Assembly: GCF_019711515.1 (NCBI RefSeq) | Contig: NZ_JAIGNO010000001.1 | Location: forward strand, 248,001-312,000 | Reading direction: 5' to 3' | Source of the DNA: Qipengyuania qiaonensis | Lineage (GTDB): Bacteria > Pseudomonadota > Alphaproteobacteria > Sphingomonadales > Sphingomonadaceae | DNA length: 64,000 nt | Shown: piece by piece, positions 25,209 through 33,864 of the stretch | Layout: the number at the start of each line of letters is the position of its first letter | How positions within the stretch are numbered: the first letter of the stretch is position 1 | Made by a program: the position numbers and the translations under genes | The notes under the pieces: model-generated | Told to the model about the DNA's origin: nothing | The model's input: the letters and a program-made list of their open reading frames with translations, nothing else | Database searches by the model: none

Positions 25209-27107
25209 ATGTGCGGGATCGCCGGGATTTTCCATTACGAGACGGTGAAGCCGGTCGATCCCAAACGGGTTGAGCGGATGACCGATGCTCTGGCCCATCG
25301 CGGCCCCGATGGCAGCGGCGTCTGGACCGCGCCGGGCGTGGGGCTGGGCCATCGGCGGCTGTCGATCATCGATCTGGAAGGATCGCCCCAGCCGATGCAT
25401 TCGGCGGATGGCCAAGCCGTGATCGCGTTCAACGGCGAGATCTACAATTATCGCGAATTACGCCGCGAACTGGAACGGGGCGGGGCGCATTTCCGCACCG
25501 ATGGCGATACCGAAACCATTCTTGCCGCGTGGCAGAAATGGGGGGTGGACTGTCTTTCCCGGCTCGATGGGATGTTCGCCTTCGCGCTCTACGATATCGA
25601 TCGGCGCCAGCTGTTTCTGGCGCGCGACCGGTTTGGGGTGAAACCGCTCTATCTCGCGCAGCTGGAGGGCGGGGCGCTGGCTTTTGCCAGCGAGATGAAG
25701 GGATTGCTGGCCAATCCGTTGATGCGCCGCGTGATCGACCCGCTGGCTATCGAGGATTACATGACCTGGGGTTATGTCCCCGATCATCGCGCGATCCTGA
25801 AGGGCGTCGAAAAACTCCCTGCCGGCCATTTCCTGCTGCTGGAACACGGTCGCGAACCGGGTCCGCCGCGGCAATGGTGGGATATCGATTTCTCCCGCCG
25901 CGACAGGGGGCGCAGCGAGGACCTGTCCGCACAGCTCCTGCATCTGATGCGCGAAGGCGTGACCAGCCGGATGGTGGCGGACGTCCCGCTTGGGGCCTTC
26001 CTTTCCGGCGGGGTCGACAGTTCCTCCGTCGTGGCATTGATGAGCGAAGGCAGCGCCACACCGGTCACCAGTTGTTCGATCGGTTTCGATGTCGAGAGTG
26101 TCGATGAAACCGCCCATGCGCGCAAAGTGGCCGAGCTTTTTGCAACGGACCATCACGAGGAAATCGTTTCGTCAGATCAGTTCGGCGAAATCGATCGGAT
26201 TGCGGGGATCTTCGACGAACCCTTTGCCGATGCCAGCGCTTTGCCAACCCTGCGCGTTTGCGAACTGGCGCGCAGGCATGTCACGGTTGCGCTTTCGGGC
26301 GATGGCGCGGATGAAGCTTTTGCAGGCTATCGCCGCCAACTGTTCCATGCGCGAGAAGAACTCGCCCGATCAGTATTGCCGCGCAGTCTTCGCGAGTCGG
26401 CATTCGGAACGCTTGGGCGGATCTGGCCAAAGGCCGACTGGGCGCCTCGCCCGCTGCGCGCCAAGACGACGCTACTATCGTTGGCGACTAGCGGGGAGGC
26501 CGGATATGCGCGGGCGCTCGCCATACTTGCGCCGGAACAGAGGGAGCGGCTGTACGGTACCGCCCTTGTGGGCGCGCGCGGAGAGTACAGGGCAGAGCAG
26601 CCTTTCGAAAAATTGATGCGCGATGCGCCGGCACGCAGCGGGCTCGACCGGGCGCAATATGCCGATCTCAAATTCTGGTTACCCGGCGACATTCTCACCA
26701 AGACGGACCGGACCAGCATGGCGGTGGGGCTGGAAGCGCGCGAGCCGCTGCTCGATCATCGCCTGATCGAATTCGCGGCACGCCTGCCACATCGCCAGCG
26801 TTACCGCGGCACGACCGGCAAATGGTTGATGAAGCACACGATGGAGCGCTACCTGCCCGAAGACATCCTCTATCGCCAGAAGCAGGGCTTCGTGACCCCG
26901 CTGGCCGAATGGTTCCGCGGGCCGCTGGCGGGCCAAGCGAGGGCGGTCGCGTCGAGCGAACTTCTCACCGGGAGCGGATGGTTCGCCCGCAAGGCGCTTT
27001 CACGCCTCGCGGACGACCATATTTCCGGACGCTCGGACAATGGCCGCGTCCTGTGGCAGCTGTTGATGCTGGAGCGATCGCTCCGCCAGCTGAGGCCTAG
27101 CGCCTAG
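25209..27107 (+). CDS. Asparagine synthetase-like amidotransferase 1, exosortase A system
   Basis: 632-residue glutamine-hydrolysing amidotransferase. The N-terminal Ntn hydrolase domain starts MCGIAGIF with catalytic Cys2, then HRGPDGSG and FNGEIYNYRELR. The synthetase domain has the ATP-pyrophosphatase loop AFLSGGVDSSSVVAL (about 260-275). It is paralogous to AsnB but belongs to the exosortase-locus branch, judging by its position right after xrtA. It would amidate a polymer sugar or the small precursor made by the ligase/decarboxylase group. Its end overlaps the convergent pirin gene by four bases. Confidence 0.93.
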   Translation: MCGIAGIFHYETVKPVDPKRVERMTDALAHRGPDGSGVWTAPGVGLGHRRLSIIDLEGSPQPMHSADGQAVIAFNGEIYNYRELRRELERGGAHFRTDGDTETILAAWQKWGVDCLSRLDGMFAFALYDIDRRQLFLARDRFGVKPLYLAQLEGGALAFASEMKGLLANPLMRRVIDPLAIEDYMTWGYVPDHRAILKGVEKLPAGHFLLLEHGREPGPPRQWWDIDFSRRDRGRSEDLSAQLLHLMREGVTSRMVADVPLGAFLSGGVDSSSVVALMSEGSATPVTSCSIGFDVESVDETAHARKVAELFATDHHEEIVSSDQFGEIDRIAGIFDEPFADASALPTLRVCELARRHVTVALSGDGADEAFAGYRRQLFHAREELARSVLPRSLRESAFGTLGRIWPKADWAPRPLRAKTTLLSLATSGEAGYARALAILAPEQRERLYGTALVGARGEYRAEQPFEKLMRDAPARSGLDRAQYADLKFWLPGDILTKTDRTSMAVGLEAREPLLDHRLIEFAARLPHRQRYRGTTGKWLMKHTMERYLPEDILYRQKQGFVTPLAEWFRGPLAGQARAVASSELLTGSGWFARKALSRLADDHISGRSDNGRVLWQLLMLERSLRQLRPSA

Positions 27108-27802
27108 CGCGCGTCGACCAGCACGATCTCGGCGTCCTCGAGCGCTTCGACCACGATTTCACTTTCGCCGGTCACGGCGATGCCGTCGCGCGGCTGCGCT
27201 TCGACGCCGTTGACTTTGACGCGGCCCTTGGGGGCGACCAGATATTGATGGCGCTTGCCCGACGTGGCCCAAGTCGCCGTTTGCCCGGCAGCCAGCGTCG
27301 TTGCAGCAACCTTGGCATCGGTACGGATCGGCAGCGCGTCATCGGCTTCCGGCGTACCGCTGGCGAGCACTTCGAAGCCGCCTTCGCGGGTGGCCTTGGG
27401 AAATTCGCGCTGGCCCCAGCCCGGTTCGTCGCCTGCCCGATCGGGGATTATCCAGATCTGGAAGAGCGTAGTGTCCTCGTTTTCGAGATTGTATTCGGCA
27501 TGGGTGATGCCCGTGCCCGCGCTCATCACCTGAACGTCGCCCGCGGCGGTGCGGCCTTCATTGCCCAGGCTGTCGCGATGGCTGATCGCACCTTTACGGA
27601 CGAAGGTGACGATTTCCATGTCGCGGTGCGGGTGCGGCGGGAAGCCGGTCTGCCCCTGGATCGTATCGTCGTTCCAGACGCGAATATTGCCCCAGCCCAT
27701 GCGGTCGGGATCGTGGTAATTGGCAAAGCTGAAGTGATGTCGCGCATCGAGCCAGCCGTGGTCTGCATGCCCGAGCGAGGCGAAGGGGCGGATATCGATC
27801 AT
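27104..27802 (-). CDS. Pirin family protein (cupin)
   Basis: 232-residue bicupin protein of the YhhW/pirin family, some members of which have quercetin 2,3-dioxygenase activity. The start MIDIRPFASLGHADHGWL is typical. Metal ligands are visible in PPHPHRDMEIVTF (His57, His59) and ITHAEYN (His101, Glu103). The C-terminal cupin lacks obvious ligands, as in the family. The physiological role in bacteria is not settled. It ends inside the last codons of the convergent amidotransferase gene. Confidence 0.92.
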   Translation of the reverse strand: MIDIRPFASLGHADHGWLDARHHFSFANYHDPDRMGWGNIRVWNDDTIQGQTGFPPHPHRDMEIVTFVRKGAISHRDSLGNEGRTAAGDVQVMSAGTGITHAEYNLENEDTTLFQIWIIPDRAGDEPGWGQREFPKATREGGFEVLASGTPEADDALPIRTDAKVAATTLAAGQTATWATSGKRHQYLVAPKGRVKVNGVEAQPRDGIAVTGESEIVVEALEDAEIVLVDAR

Positions 27803-27899
27803 AATTAGTTCTCACATCGGCGGGGTGTTGACGCCGGAACCCGATCGATGTGGGGACGGCCCCAAGGCCGTCAAGAAACACCGTTGTTACTACCCCTGA
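27803..27899. other. Spacer with a 7-bp GC hairpin between pirin and zapE
   Basis: 97 bases. A perfect hairpin GACGGCC-CCAA-GGCCGTC lies at 27855-27872. Neither strand has a T run directly after it, so it is a weak candidate for the end of the zapE transcript rather than a classical terminator. The rest should hold the pirin promoter, which I cannot place. Confidence 0.4.
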
Positions 27900-29015
27900 C
27901 TAGGAGGCGACGCCGTGGCCGCGGGCCATATAGTCGGCGCTCTGCATTTCCTTCAGGCGGCTGACGGTGCGCTCGAACTCGAAAGCGCCATCGCCTGCAG
28001 TGTAGAGATTTTCCGGCTCTGCGGCCGCAGTCGCGAACAGCATCACATTGTTTTCGTAGAGCGCATCGACCAGCTTGATGAACCGGATCGCTTCATTGCG
28101 GTTGTCGGGCGACATGGCGGGAATGCCGACCACGATCACCGTGTGATAGGCATGCGCGATGGCGAGATAATCGGCCGCCCCGCGGTTTTCGCCGCACAGG
28201 CGTTTGAAGCTGAACACGCCGACGCCCTTGAGGCTCTTGGGCACATGCAAGGTGCGTCCGCCGCCCAGATCGAGGTCTGCGCTGGGCACGTTGGCGGCAT
28301 CTTCCGGCTCGTAATCGGTCAGGCGGAAGAACGCTTCGCGGACCTGCGCCGTCGCGGCATCGCCCAGCGGAGAGTGCCAAGTTTCGATGTCGCCCAGGCG
28401 GTCGAGGCGGTAATCGGTCGGCCCGTTGAGTGAAAGCACGTCCAGTTCCGCTTCGACCAGATCGATGAAGGGCAGGAAGAGCGAGCGGTTGAGCCCGTCC
28501 TTGTAGAGATCGCGAGGGGGGCGGTTGCTTGTGGTGACGACCGTGACACCCTGGTCGCGGATGAGCGCAGTGAACAGGCGTGCCATGATCGCGGCATCGG
28601 CGGTATTGGTCACGACCATTTCATCGAAGGCGAGACAGCGCACGTTTTCGGCAATGTCGCGTGCCACCTTGCCTGTGGGGTCGCCGGGATCGCGCTCACG
28701 GCGCTGGCGCATCTGGCGATCTACCTCGAGCATGAATTCGTGGAAGTGCGTGCGGCGTTTCTCCGCGATGCCGAGCGTTTCGATGAACAGGTCCATCAGC
28801 ATGGATTTCCCGCGCCCTACGCCGCCCCACATGTATACGCCCTGCGGGCTCGCTATCTTCGCGCGGAAGAACTGCGAAAGCAGACCGCCCGAAGTTTCCG
28901 CTTCAAGATCCTTTTGCAGCCGATCGAGCCGCTCGGCAGCGCGGCGCTGGTCCGGATCGGCACGCAACTCACCCGCGGCGATGAGCCGCTCGTAACGGGC
29001 GAGCATCCCGGTCAT
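27900..29015 (-). CDS. zapE: Cell division protein ZapE (AFG1-like ATPase)
   Basis: 371-residue AAA-type ATPase. Walker A is MWGGVGRGKSMLMD (62-75), Walker B CLAFDEMVVT, and TSNRPPRDLYKDGLNR is the conserved segment after it. ZapE affects Z-ring stability in E. coli and its mitochondrial relative LACE1/AFG1 acts in respiratory complex turnover. Length is normal. Its ATG overlaps the thioesterase stop by four bases and sdhB lies just before that, so all three are probably one minus-strand transcript. Confidence 0.94.
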   Translation of the reverse strand: MTGMLARYERLIAAGELRADPDQRRAAERLDRLQKDLEAETSGGLLSQFFRAKIASPQGVYMWGGVGRGKSMLMDLFIETLGIAEKRRTHFHEFMLEVDRQMRQRRERDPGDPTGKVARDIAENVRCLAFDEMVVTNTADAAIMARLFTALIRDQGVTVVTTSNRPPRDLYKDGLNRSLFLPFIDLVEAELDVLSLNGPTDYRLDRLGDIETWHSPLGDAATAQVREAFFRLTDYEPEDAANVPSADLDLGGGRTLHVPKSLKGVGVFSFKRLCGENRGAADYLAIAHAYHTVIVVGIPAMSPDNRNEAIRFIKLVDALYENNVMLFATAAAEPENLYTAGDGAFEFERTVSRLKEMQSADYMARGHGVAS

Positions 29016-29479
29016 GACGCGATGCGGTGCTTCATCTTCTTCACGATGCCCGAAAAGCTGGCGACTGTGTGAGCTTCCTGTTCGACCGTGCCGCGCACGA
29101 AGACCATGCTACCGGTTTCGCGCACGATCTCGCACACGGCGTCGAGCGGGCGGTCGGGCTGGCCGCCACCGACGAACTGGGTCGATAGCTCGACGGTCAC
29201 GGACGGGCCGGCATTGCCCGAACCGATGGTGTGCATCGTCGTGAACAGGCTGATATCGATCAGCGACAGAGTCACCGCGCCATGGATGATGCCCTGAAGG
29301 TTCTCGTGCCGTCGTTCGGGAAACATGCGCAGGCGCGCTTTCCCGTCGTCGTCGATCCGGGTGATGAGCTTTCCCATCACCGCGCCGTTGAACAGCGTCT
29401 CGTCCTTGAGGTTCCAGTGGCGCCAGCCCGGGTTCTCCGGATCGGGGCCGTGTTCGAATATCTCGTCGCGCGGCGCCAA
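29012..29479 (-). CDS. PaaI-family hot-dog thioesterase
   Basis: 155-residue protein of the PaaI/acyl-CoA thioesterase family. The core HENLQGIIHGAVTLSLIDISLF is preserved across about 60-85, with the His-Gly and the catalytic acid Asp in the helix, and STQFVGGGQPDRPLDAVCEI follows. It would hydrolyse a CoA thioester; the substrate is unknown. It lies four bases after sdhB and overlaps zapE (ATGA), which points to a shared transcript but not a shared pathway. Confidence 0.88.
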   Translation of the reverse strand: MAPRDEIFEHGPDPENPGWRHWNLKDETLFNGAVMGKLITRIDDDGKARLRMFPERRHENLQGIIHGAVTLSLIDISLFTTMHTIGSGNAGPSVTVELSTQFVGGGQPDRPLDAVCEIVRETGSMVFVRGTVEQEAHTVASFSGIVKKMKHRIAS

Positions 29480-29483
29480 GGGA

Positions 29484-30266
29484 TCAGATCGCGCGTTCGG
29501 CGATCATCTTCTTGGTTTCGGCGATCGCCTTGGCCGGGCTCAGGCCCTTGGGGCAGACATTCGCGCAATTCATGATCGTGTGGCAGCGATAGAGCCGGAA
29601 AGGGTCTTCCAGCTGGTCGAGCCGTTCGCCGGTCATCTCGTCACGGCTGTCGGCTAGCCAGCGATAGGCCTGCAGCAGGATTGCCGGACCGAGGAACTTG
29701 TCGCTGTTCCACCAGTAGCTGGGGCATGCGGTCGAGCAGCAGGCGCACAGAATGCATTCGTACAATCCGTCCAGCTTTTCGCGCTGTTCGGGCGACTGCA
29801 GGCGCTCCTTGCCGCTAGGTGTGGTCGAGACTGTCTGCAGCCACGGGCGGATGCTGGCGTATTGCGCGTAAAAGTGGGTGAAGTCCGGAACGAGGTCCTT
29901 GATCACGTCCATGCTCGGCAACGGAGTGATGCGGATCTCACCCTTCAGGTCCTCGATCGCAGTGGTACAGGCGAGACCGTTCTGGCCGTTGAGGTTCATC
30001 GAGCACGATCCGCAAATGCCTTCGCGGCAGGAGCGACGGAACGTTAGCGTCGGATCGATCTCGTTCTTGATCTTGAACAGCGCGTCGAGAACCATCGGGC
30101 CACAATCGTCGAGATCGATTTCGAAAGTATCGTAGCGTGGATTTTCGCCGCTGTCGGGATCGTAGCGATAGATCTTGAATTTGCGAATGCGCGCGCCGCC
30201 CTCAGCCTGGTGGTTGCGGCTCTTGCCGGTGATCTTCGAATTCTTCGGAAGGGTGAAGGTCGCCAT
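29484..30266 (-). CDS. sdhB: Succinate dehydrogenase iron-sulfur subunit
   Basis: 260-residue SdhB, complex II subunit carrying electrons from FAD to ubiquinone at the inner membrane. The 2Fe-2S site is CREGICGSC (80-88); the 4Fe-4S and 3Fe-4S ligands are [12 protein letters not shown] and [14 protein letters not shown]. The ATG at 30266 was chosen because it matches the family N-terminus and a candidate promoter lies just upstream; a longer frame from 30392 has no conserved residues. No sdhA, sdhC or sdhD is adjacent, so the genes for complex II are split in this genome. Confidence 0.96.
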   Translation of the reverse strand: MATFTLPKNSKITGKSRNHQAEGGARIRKFKIYRYDPDSGENPRYDTFEIDLDDCGPMVLDALFKIKNEIDPTLTFRRSCREGICGSCSMNLNGQNGLACTTAIEDLKGEIRITPLPSMDVIKDLVPDFTHFYAQYASIRPWLQTVSTTPSGKERLQSPEQREKLDGLYECILCACCSTACPSYWWNSDKFLGPAILLQAYRWLADSRDEMTGERLDQLEDPFRLYRCHTIMNCANVCPKGLSPAKAIAETKKMIAERAI

Positions 30267-30297
30267 GTGCAGTATCGGTCCTGTTGCTTGACGAAAC

Positions 30298-30325
30298 CCA
30301 TTAGCGGTTGTGGCGCGCGGTGCAA
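30298..30325 (-). promoter_or_regulatory. Candidate sigma-70-type promoter of sdhB
   Basis: Read on the minus strand: -35 box TTGCAC (30325-30320), a 16-base spacer, then -10 box TAATGG (30303-30298). Transcription would start near 30290, leaving about 25 bases of leader before the sdhB ATG. The TTGCAC -35 matches the one proposed for the nuo operon below. Confidence 0.4.
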
Positions 30326-30463
30326 GGGCACGAAAATGCGCAATCCGACCGGACGGCAAAGCTGAAGCGGGCTTGGCTCGAAACAGTGCCAACCCGTGAA
30401 ATCGCCTGCAACCGAAGACATCCCATGGAACCGACGGTCCGGATCAGACATCTAGTAATGTAG

Positions 30464-31189
30464 ATGGATTCTGAAAAAGCAGTTCGGCGAGCAGCGATAT
30501 TCGGCGCCAGCGGAGGGATCGGCGGTGCGCTCGCGGCGATCCTTGCCGATCGCGGTGCCAAAGTCTTGGCGGGTAGCCGATCGGGCATAGCGCCGGATGA
30601 ACGCTGCCGAGGGTTCCGGTTCGATCTTACCGACGAGAACTCGATCGCTGCGGCTGCTGCGGATATGGCCGATGAGCCACCGGACCTGACGGTAATCGCC
30701 AGCGGTGTCCTGACGCTTTCCGATGGCACTGGGCCTGAACGCTCGTTCAGGCAGATCGATGCACAGGCCATGGAAGAGGTTTTTCGCCTCAATACCGTCG
30801 GCCCTGCAATAGTGGCCAAACATATACTGCCGCTGCTCTCGCGAAGCGAGCGCAGCGTTTTTGCAATATTGTCCGCACGGGTTGGTTCGATCACGGATAA
30901 TGGTCTTGGCGGCTGGCACAGCTACCGTAGCAGCAAGGCGGCGCTCAATATGCTGATCAGGAACTTCGCCATCGAATTGAGCCGAACGCACAAGAGCGCC
31001 ATCGTGGTCGGACTTCATCCTGGAACCGTTGACACAGTCTTGTCCACGCCGTTCCAATCGAACCTTCCCGAGGGGCAACTTGTCAGCCCGGCGATTGCCG
31101 CCACCAATCTGTTGGCGGTGATCGACGAACTCGAACCTTCCGACAGCGGCAAGATCTTCGACTGGAAGGGCGAGCAAATCCCGGCCTAG
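30464..31189 (+). CDS. Short-chain dehydrogenase/reductase
   Basis: 241-residue SDR. The nucleotide-binding loop is FGASGGIGGAL (13-23), and the catalytic pair Tyr154 and Lys158 lies in WHSYRSSKAALNM. A Ser at the end of ILSARVG (about 137) completes the triad. It resembles the C-factor/CsgA-like SDRs; cofactor and substrate are unknown. It converges on the ATP-grasp gene with a four-base overlap. It may belong with the ATP-grasp/PLP pair, but it faces the opposite way and this is only inference. Confidence 0.88.
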   Translation: MDSEKAVRRAAIFGASGGIGGALAAILADRGAKVLAGSRSGIAPDERCRGFRFDLTDENSIAAAAADMADEPPDLTVIASGVLTLSDGTGPERSFRQIDAQAMEEVFRLNTVGPAIVAKHILPLLSRSERSVFAILSARVGSITDNGLGGWHSYRSSKAALNMLIRNFAIELSRTHKSAIVVGLHPGTVDTVLSTPFQSNLPEGQLVSPAIAATNLLAVIDELEPSDSGKIFDWKGEQIPA

Positions 31190-32193
31190 ATCAGCAGCCC
31201 GTGCCGGGTGAGCGATTCCGCCAGGATCGTCTCGATCAACTGCTCCTGGGTCCATCCCGCCAGCTGGGCGGTGCGTCCGAACACTTTTTGCGACCAGAGA
31301 TTGCAGTTGAGATTGAGCTCCAGGAAGGTCACTTCGCCGGTTTCTTCGTTCACTCGGAACTCGAACCGGCCATAGTCGAAGGGGCGATACTCGTCCCAGA
31401 CACGTCGTGTCAGATCCGCAATACGTCCTGCCATCTCGGTATTTTCGAATGGGTCGAGCGAGTATTTCTGGCTACGATCCACGAGGTCGCGCTTTTCGTA
31501 GTAAGTGCGCAGGTGCGATGGATCCGCCTGGCGAAATATGAGCATCGGCATGATGACCGGCTGTCCCCCGATCGTGACGACGGGTACTTCGACATCGCTT
31601 CCATCGATGAAAGGTTCGACCAGGGCGTCGTGCCCAAGTGCGTGGACGGCCTCGATCGCTGCCAGAATGCTGGCGCGATCGGTGGCATCGTGAACCCCCC
31701 AACTTGCGGAGGAATTGTTGGGCTTGACCACGAACCTTGTCCCCGTAGGACATAGTTCCATGTCGATAGGAGCGCCCCTGCGGTAGATTGCCCAAGGCGC
31801 AGTCGGCACGTCGGCATCGCGAGCGGCGCGCTTCGCGAGGTGCTTGTCGTCCGACAGACCGCGCAGAATTGGGCTTGCACCGAGGTATGGGAGACCAGCT
31901 CTTTCGCAAAGCAGCGGGCACAACATCTCCGAATTGAAGAAGCCCGCACGATTGAGCAGGGGAAAAACGAAGTCGCATTCCGGGTTGTCGAACAGGACTT
32001 CGAACCGGTCGGCAATCGTCAGATTGAGGTCCAGACCTTCGAGTACCTGCCGCATTTCGCGATGGTACTTGGCATGATTGCCATCTTCCGGGGATCCGGT
32101 ACCGTCCCAAAGCGCGTTTTTCGCAATAAAAAGGATACGTAGGCGCCTCTTGGATTCGGTACTGATCTTCAAGGGCGAAGGGAAGCGATTCAT
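31186..32193 (-). CDS. D-alanine-D-alanine ligase-like ATP-grasp protein
   Basis: 335-residue ATP-grasp enzyme; not the cell-wall Ddl itself. The ATP-binding lysine is Lys157 in RFVVKPNNSSASWGV, the Gly-rich loop follows, and DGSDVEVPVV is the usual D-x-E-V block. The metal-binding end differs from Ddl: FLELNLNCNLWS (Glu292, Asn294) replaces the EINTLPG segment. It would join a carboxylate to an amine with ATP; the substrates are unknown. It is divergent from the PLP gene at 32284, sharing a 90-base control region, so the two are likely a functional pair. Confidence 0.82.
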   Translation of the reverse strand: MNRFPSPLKISTESKRRLRILFIAKNALWDGTGSPEDGNHAKYHREMRQVLEGLDLNLTIADRFEVLFDNPECDFVFPLLNRAGFFNSEMLCPLLCERAGLPYLGASPILRGLSDDKHLAKRAARDADVPTAPWAIYRRGAPIDMELCPTGTRFVVKPNNSSASWGVHDATDRASILAAIEAVHALGHDALVEPFIDGSDVEVPVVTIGGQPVIMPMLIFRQADPSHLRTYYEKRDLVDRSQKYSLDPFENTEMAGRIADLTRRVWDEYRPFDYGRFEFRVNEETGEVTFLELNLNCNLWSQKVFGRTAQLAGWTQEQLIETILAESLTRHGLLI

Positions 32194-32224
32194 CGTGTTT
32201 GCGGGCCTGTCTGTTAATCTGCCG

Positions 32225-32252
32225 TTGTGCGCTGCAGCATAGTAGGTATAGT
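32225..32252 (+). promoter_or_regulatory. Candidate promoter of the PLP-protein gene
   Basis: TTGTGC (32225-32230), 16 bases, TATAGT (32247-32252): a good sigma-70-like pair. Transcription would start near 32260, giving a leader of about 24 bases to the ATG at 32284. It lies in the 90-base divergent region shared with the ATP-grasp gene. Confidence 0.45.
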
Positions 32253-32283
32253 TTCAATCCATAAGATTCATCCGGAAGGACAT

Positions 32284-33756
32284 ATGGTCGCTGGCTTAAA
32301 CCGCCTCGCCGCACAATTTACCGAATCATCCGAGGTGCTGGAGGCAATAGCATTGCTGTCGTCGGGCGGCGACGAGCGTATCGAGTTGTCTGGGGAGACA
32401 CGGCTGAACCGGTATATGGCTGCACCATATCCACGCGATGTCATGGCCTTTGCATCCTCGACCGCGAATGACATCTCGGCGGATGCGTTCACCCATGTTC
32501 TCGGCATTATGCAATCGCAACCACTGGCCGTGGCAGATCGGTTCGAAGAGTTTCGTGCGCGGCTGCGGGCTGCCTATTCGCTTGGCGACGATATAGATGT
32601 GGTCTTCGCCCCGTCGGGCACGGATCTCGAATATGTCCCGCTGGTCTGCTCCATGAAGCGGCGCGAGGGAGGGCTGCACAATATCCTGCTTGGCGCCGAC
32701 GAAGTCGGCCGTGGCTGCATTCATTCTGCCAAAGGGCGCTTCTTCGCCGAATGCACGGCACTGGGTGTTACGACAGAACCCGGGCAGGAGATTGAAGGCT
32801 TTCCGTCGATCAGCTTGGCCGACATTCCGGTTCGTGCGGCGGATGGCGATGCGCTCGCCAGCGACAGGATCGCCGAACTGGCAGCAACCGAGTTTGCAGT
32901 GGCGCAAGCCAGTGATCGCCACCCGGTGCTGCATATTGTCCATGGGTCCAAAACCGGCCTTATCCTACCTGAAATAGAAGATCTTGATAGGCTGCTGGAA
33001 CAGCATGCCGGGCAGGTTACGCTTGTGGTAGACGCCTGCCAGGCGCGGATCACGACCGAGGCGCTTCACGCCTATCTGGATCGCGAGGCGATCGTTCTGG
33101 TGACCGGCTCGAAATTCATGGGGGGGCCGACGTTTAGCGGTTTTGCGCTTGTGCCCGCTTCGCACCGGCAGCGTGCCCCGCGATTGCCGCAAGGACTCGC
33201 CGCAGTTTCGCGCCGACCCGAATGGCCGAAGGGCTGGCCGGGAGCCGAATGCCTGCCGGACGGTACGAACGAGGGACTTCTTCTGCGGCTTGAAGCATCG
33301 ATTTTCGAACTCGAGCGCTTTCAAGAACTTCCGGTCGCTCAAATCGCCGAAGTGGTCGACACATTCCAACGCACTCTTCGCCGAGTTCTTGTCGAACCGC
33401 GCGGGTTTTCCTTGGTGCAGCCCTATCCGAAGGCCAGCTGCCATACCGGACAAGAGCATCCGGTGGAGATGCAAACGCTCGCCACGATCGACATCGGCGA
33501 GTTGTCTGACGCCACGACTTTCGATGGCTCCATCGACTTGCACGGCAGGCTGGCCATGGGTGGCATCAGGCTGGGGCAGCCGGTCAAATGCGTGCGGCAT
33601 CCCGAAGGCGGATGGGGTGGTACCCTGCGGGTGGGGATTTCAATGCCGCAAGTGGTCCGGTGGTCCGCCATGGAGCCGTCGGATCGCATAGCCCAGATGA
33701 GTGCCGATTTTCGCCAGATCGCGAAGGCCATGGCGAAGGAGAGCGTCGCCGCCTAG
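32284..33756 (+). CDS. PLP-dependent fold-type-I (aminotransferase class V-like) protein of unknown function
   Basis: 490-residue protein I cannot assign to a named family. Fold-type-I landmarks are visible: PSGTDLEYVP (110-119) for the phosphate-binding region, LVVDACQARI with Asp250 and Gln253 that would contact the PLP ring, and VTGSKFMGGPTFSGFALV with the Schiff-base candidate Lys277. This spacing fits aminotransferase class V and cysteine desulfurase relatives. The C-terminal ~190 residues are less typical and include FSLVQPYPKASCHTG. ATG 32284 has a GGAAGGA ribosome site three bases upstream; GTG 32227 would add 19 residues and overlap the promoter. Context suggests partnership with the divergent ATP-grasp enzyme. 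Confidence 0.75.
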   Translation: MVAGLNRLAAQFTESSEVLEAIALLSSGGDERIELSGETRLNRYMAAPYPRDVMAFASSTANDISADAFTHVLGIMQSQPLAVADRFEEFRARLRAAYSLGDDIDVVFAPSGTDLEYVPLVCSMKRREGGLHNILLGADEVGRGCIHSAKGRFFAECTALGVTTEPGQEIEGFPSISLADIPVRAADGDALASDRIAELAATEFAVAQASDRHPVLHIVHGSKTGLILPEIEDLDRLLEQHAGQVTLVVDACQARITTEALHAYLDREAIVLVTGSKFMGGPTFSGFALVPASHRQRAPRLPQGLAAVSRRPEWPKGWPGAECLPDGTNEGLLLRLEASIFELERFQELPVAQIAEVVDTFQRTLRRVLVEPRGFSLVQPYPKASCHTGQEHPVEMQTLATIDIGELSDATTFDGSIDLHGRLAMGGIRLGQPVKCVRHPEGGWGGTLRVGISMPQVVRWSAMEPSDRIAQMSADFRQIAKAMAKESVAA

Positions 33757-33864
33757 GCTTCACGCCGGTAGCCTCCTGACCGGTCCAAGGGAGTAAGAAA
33801 CTGCTTGCCGCCCGGCGGAAACTCGATAGCCTTGCCGCATTGCGCAATTGGAGGAACTTGCGCC

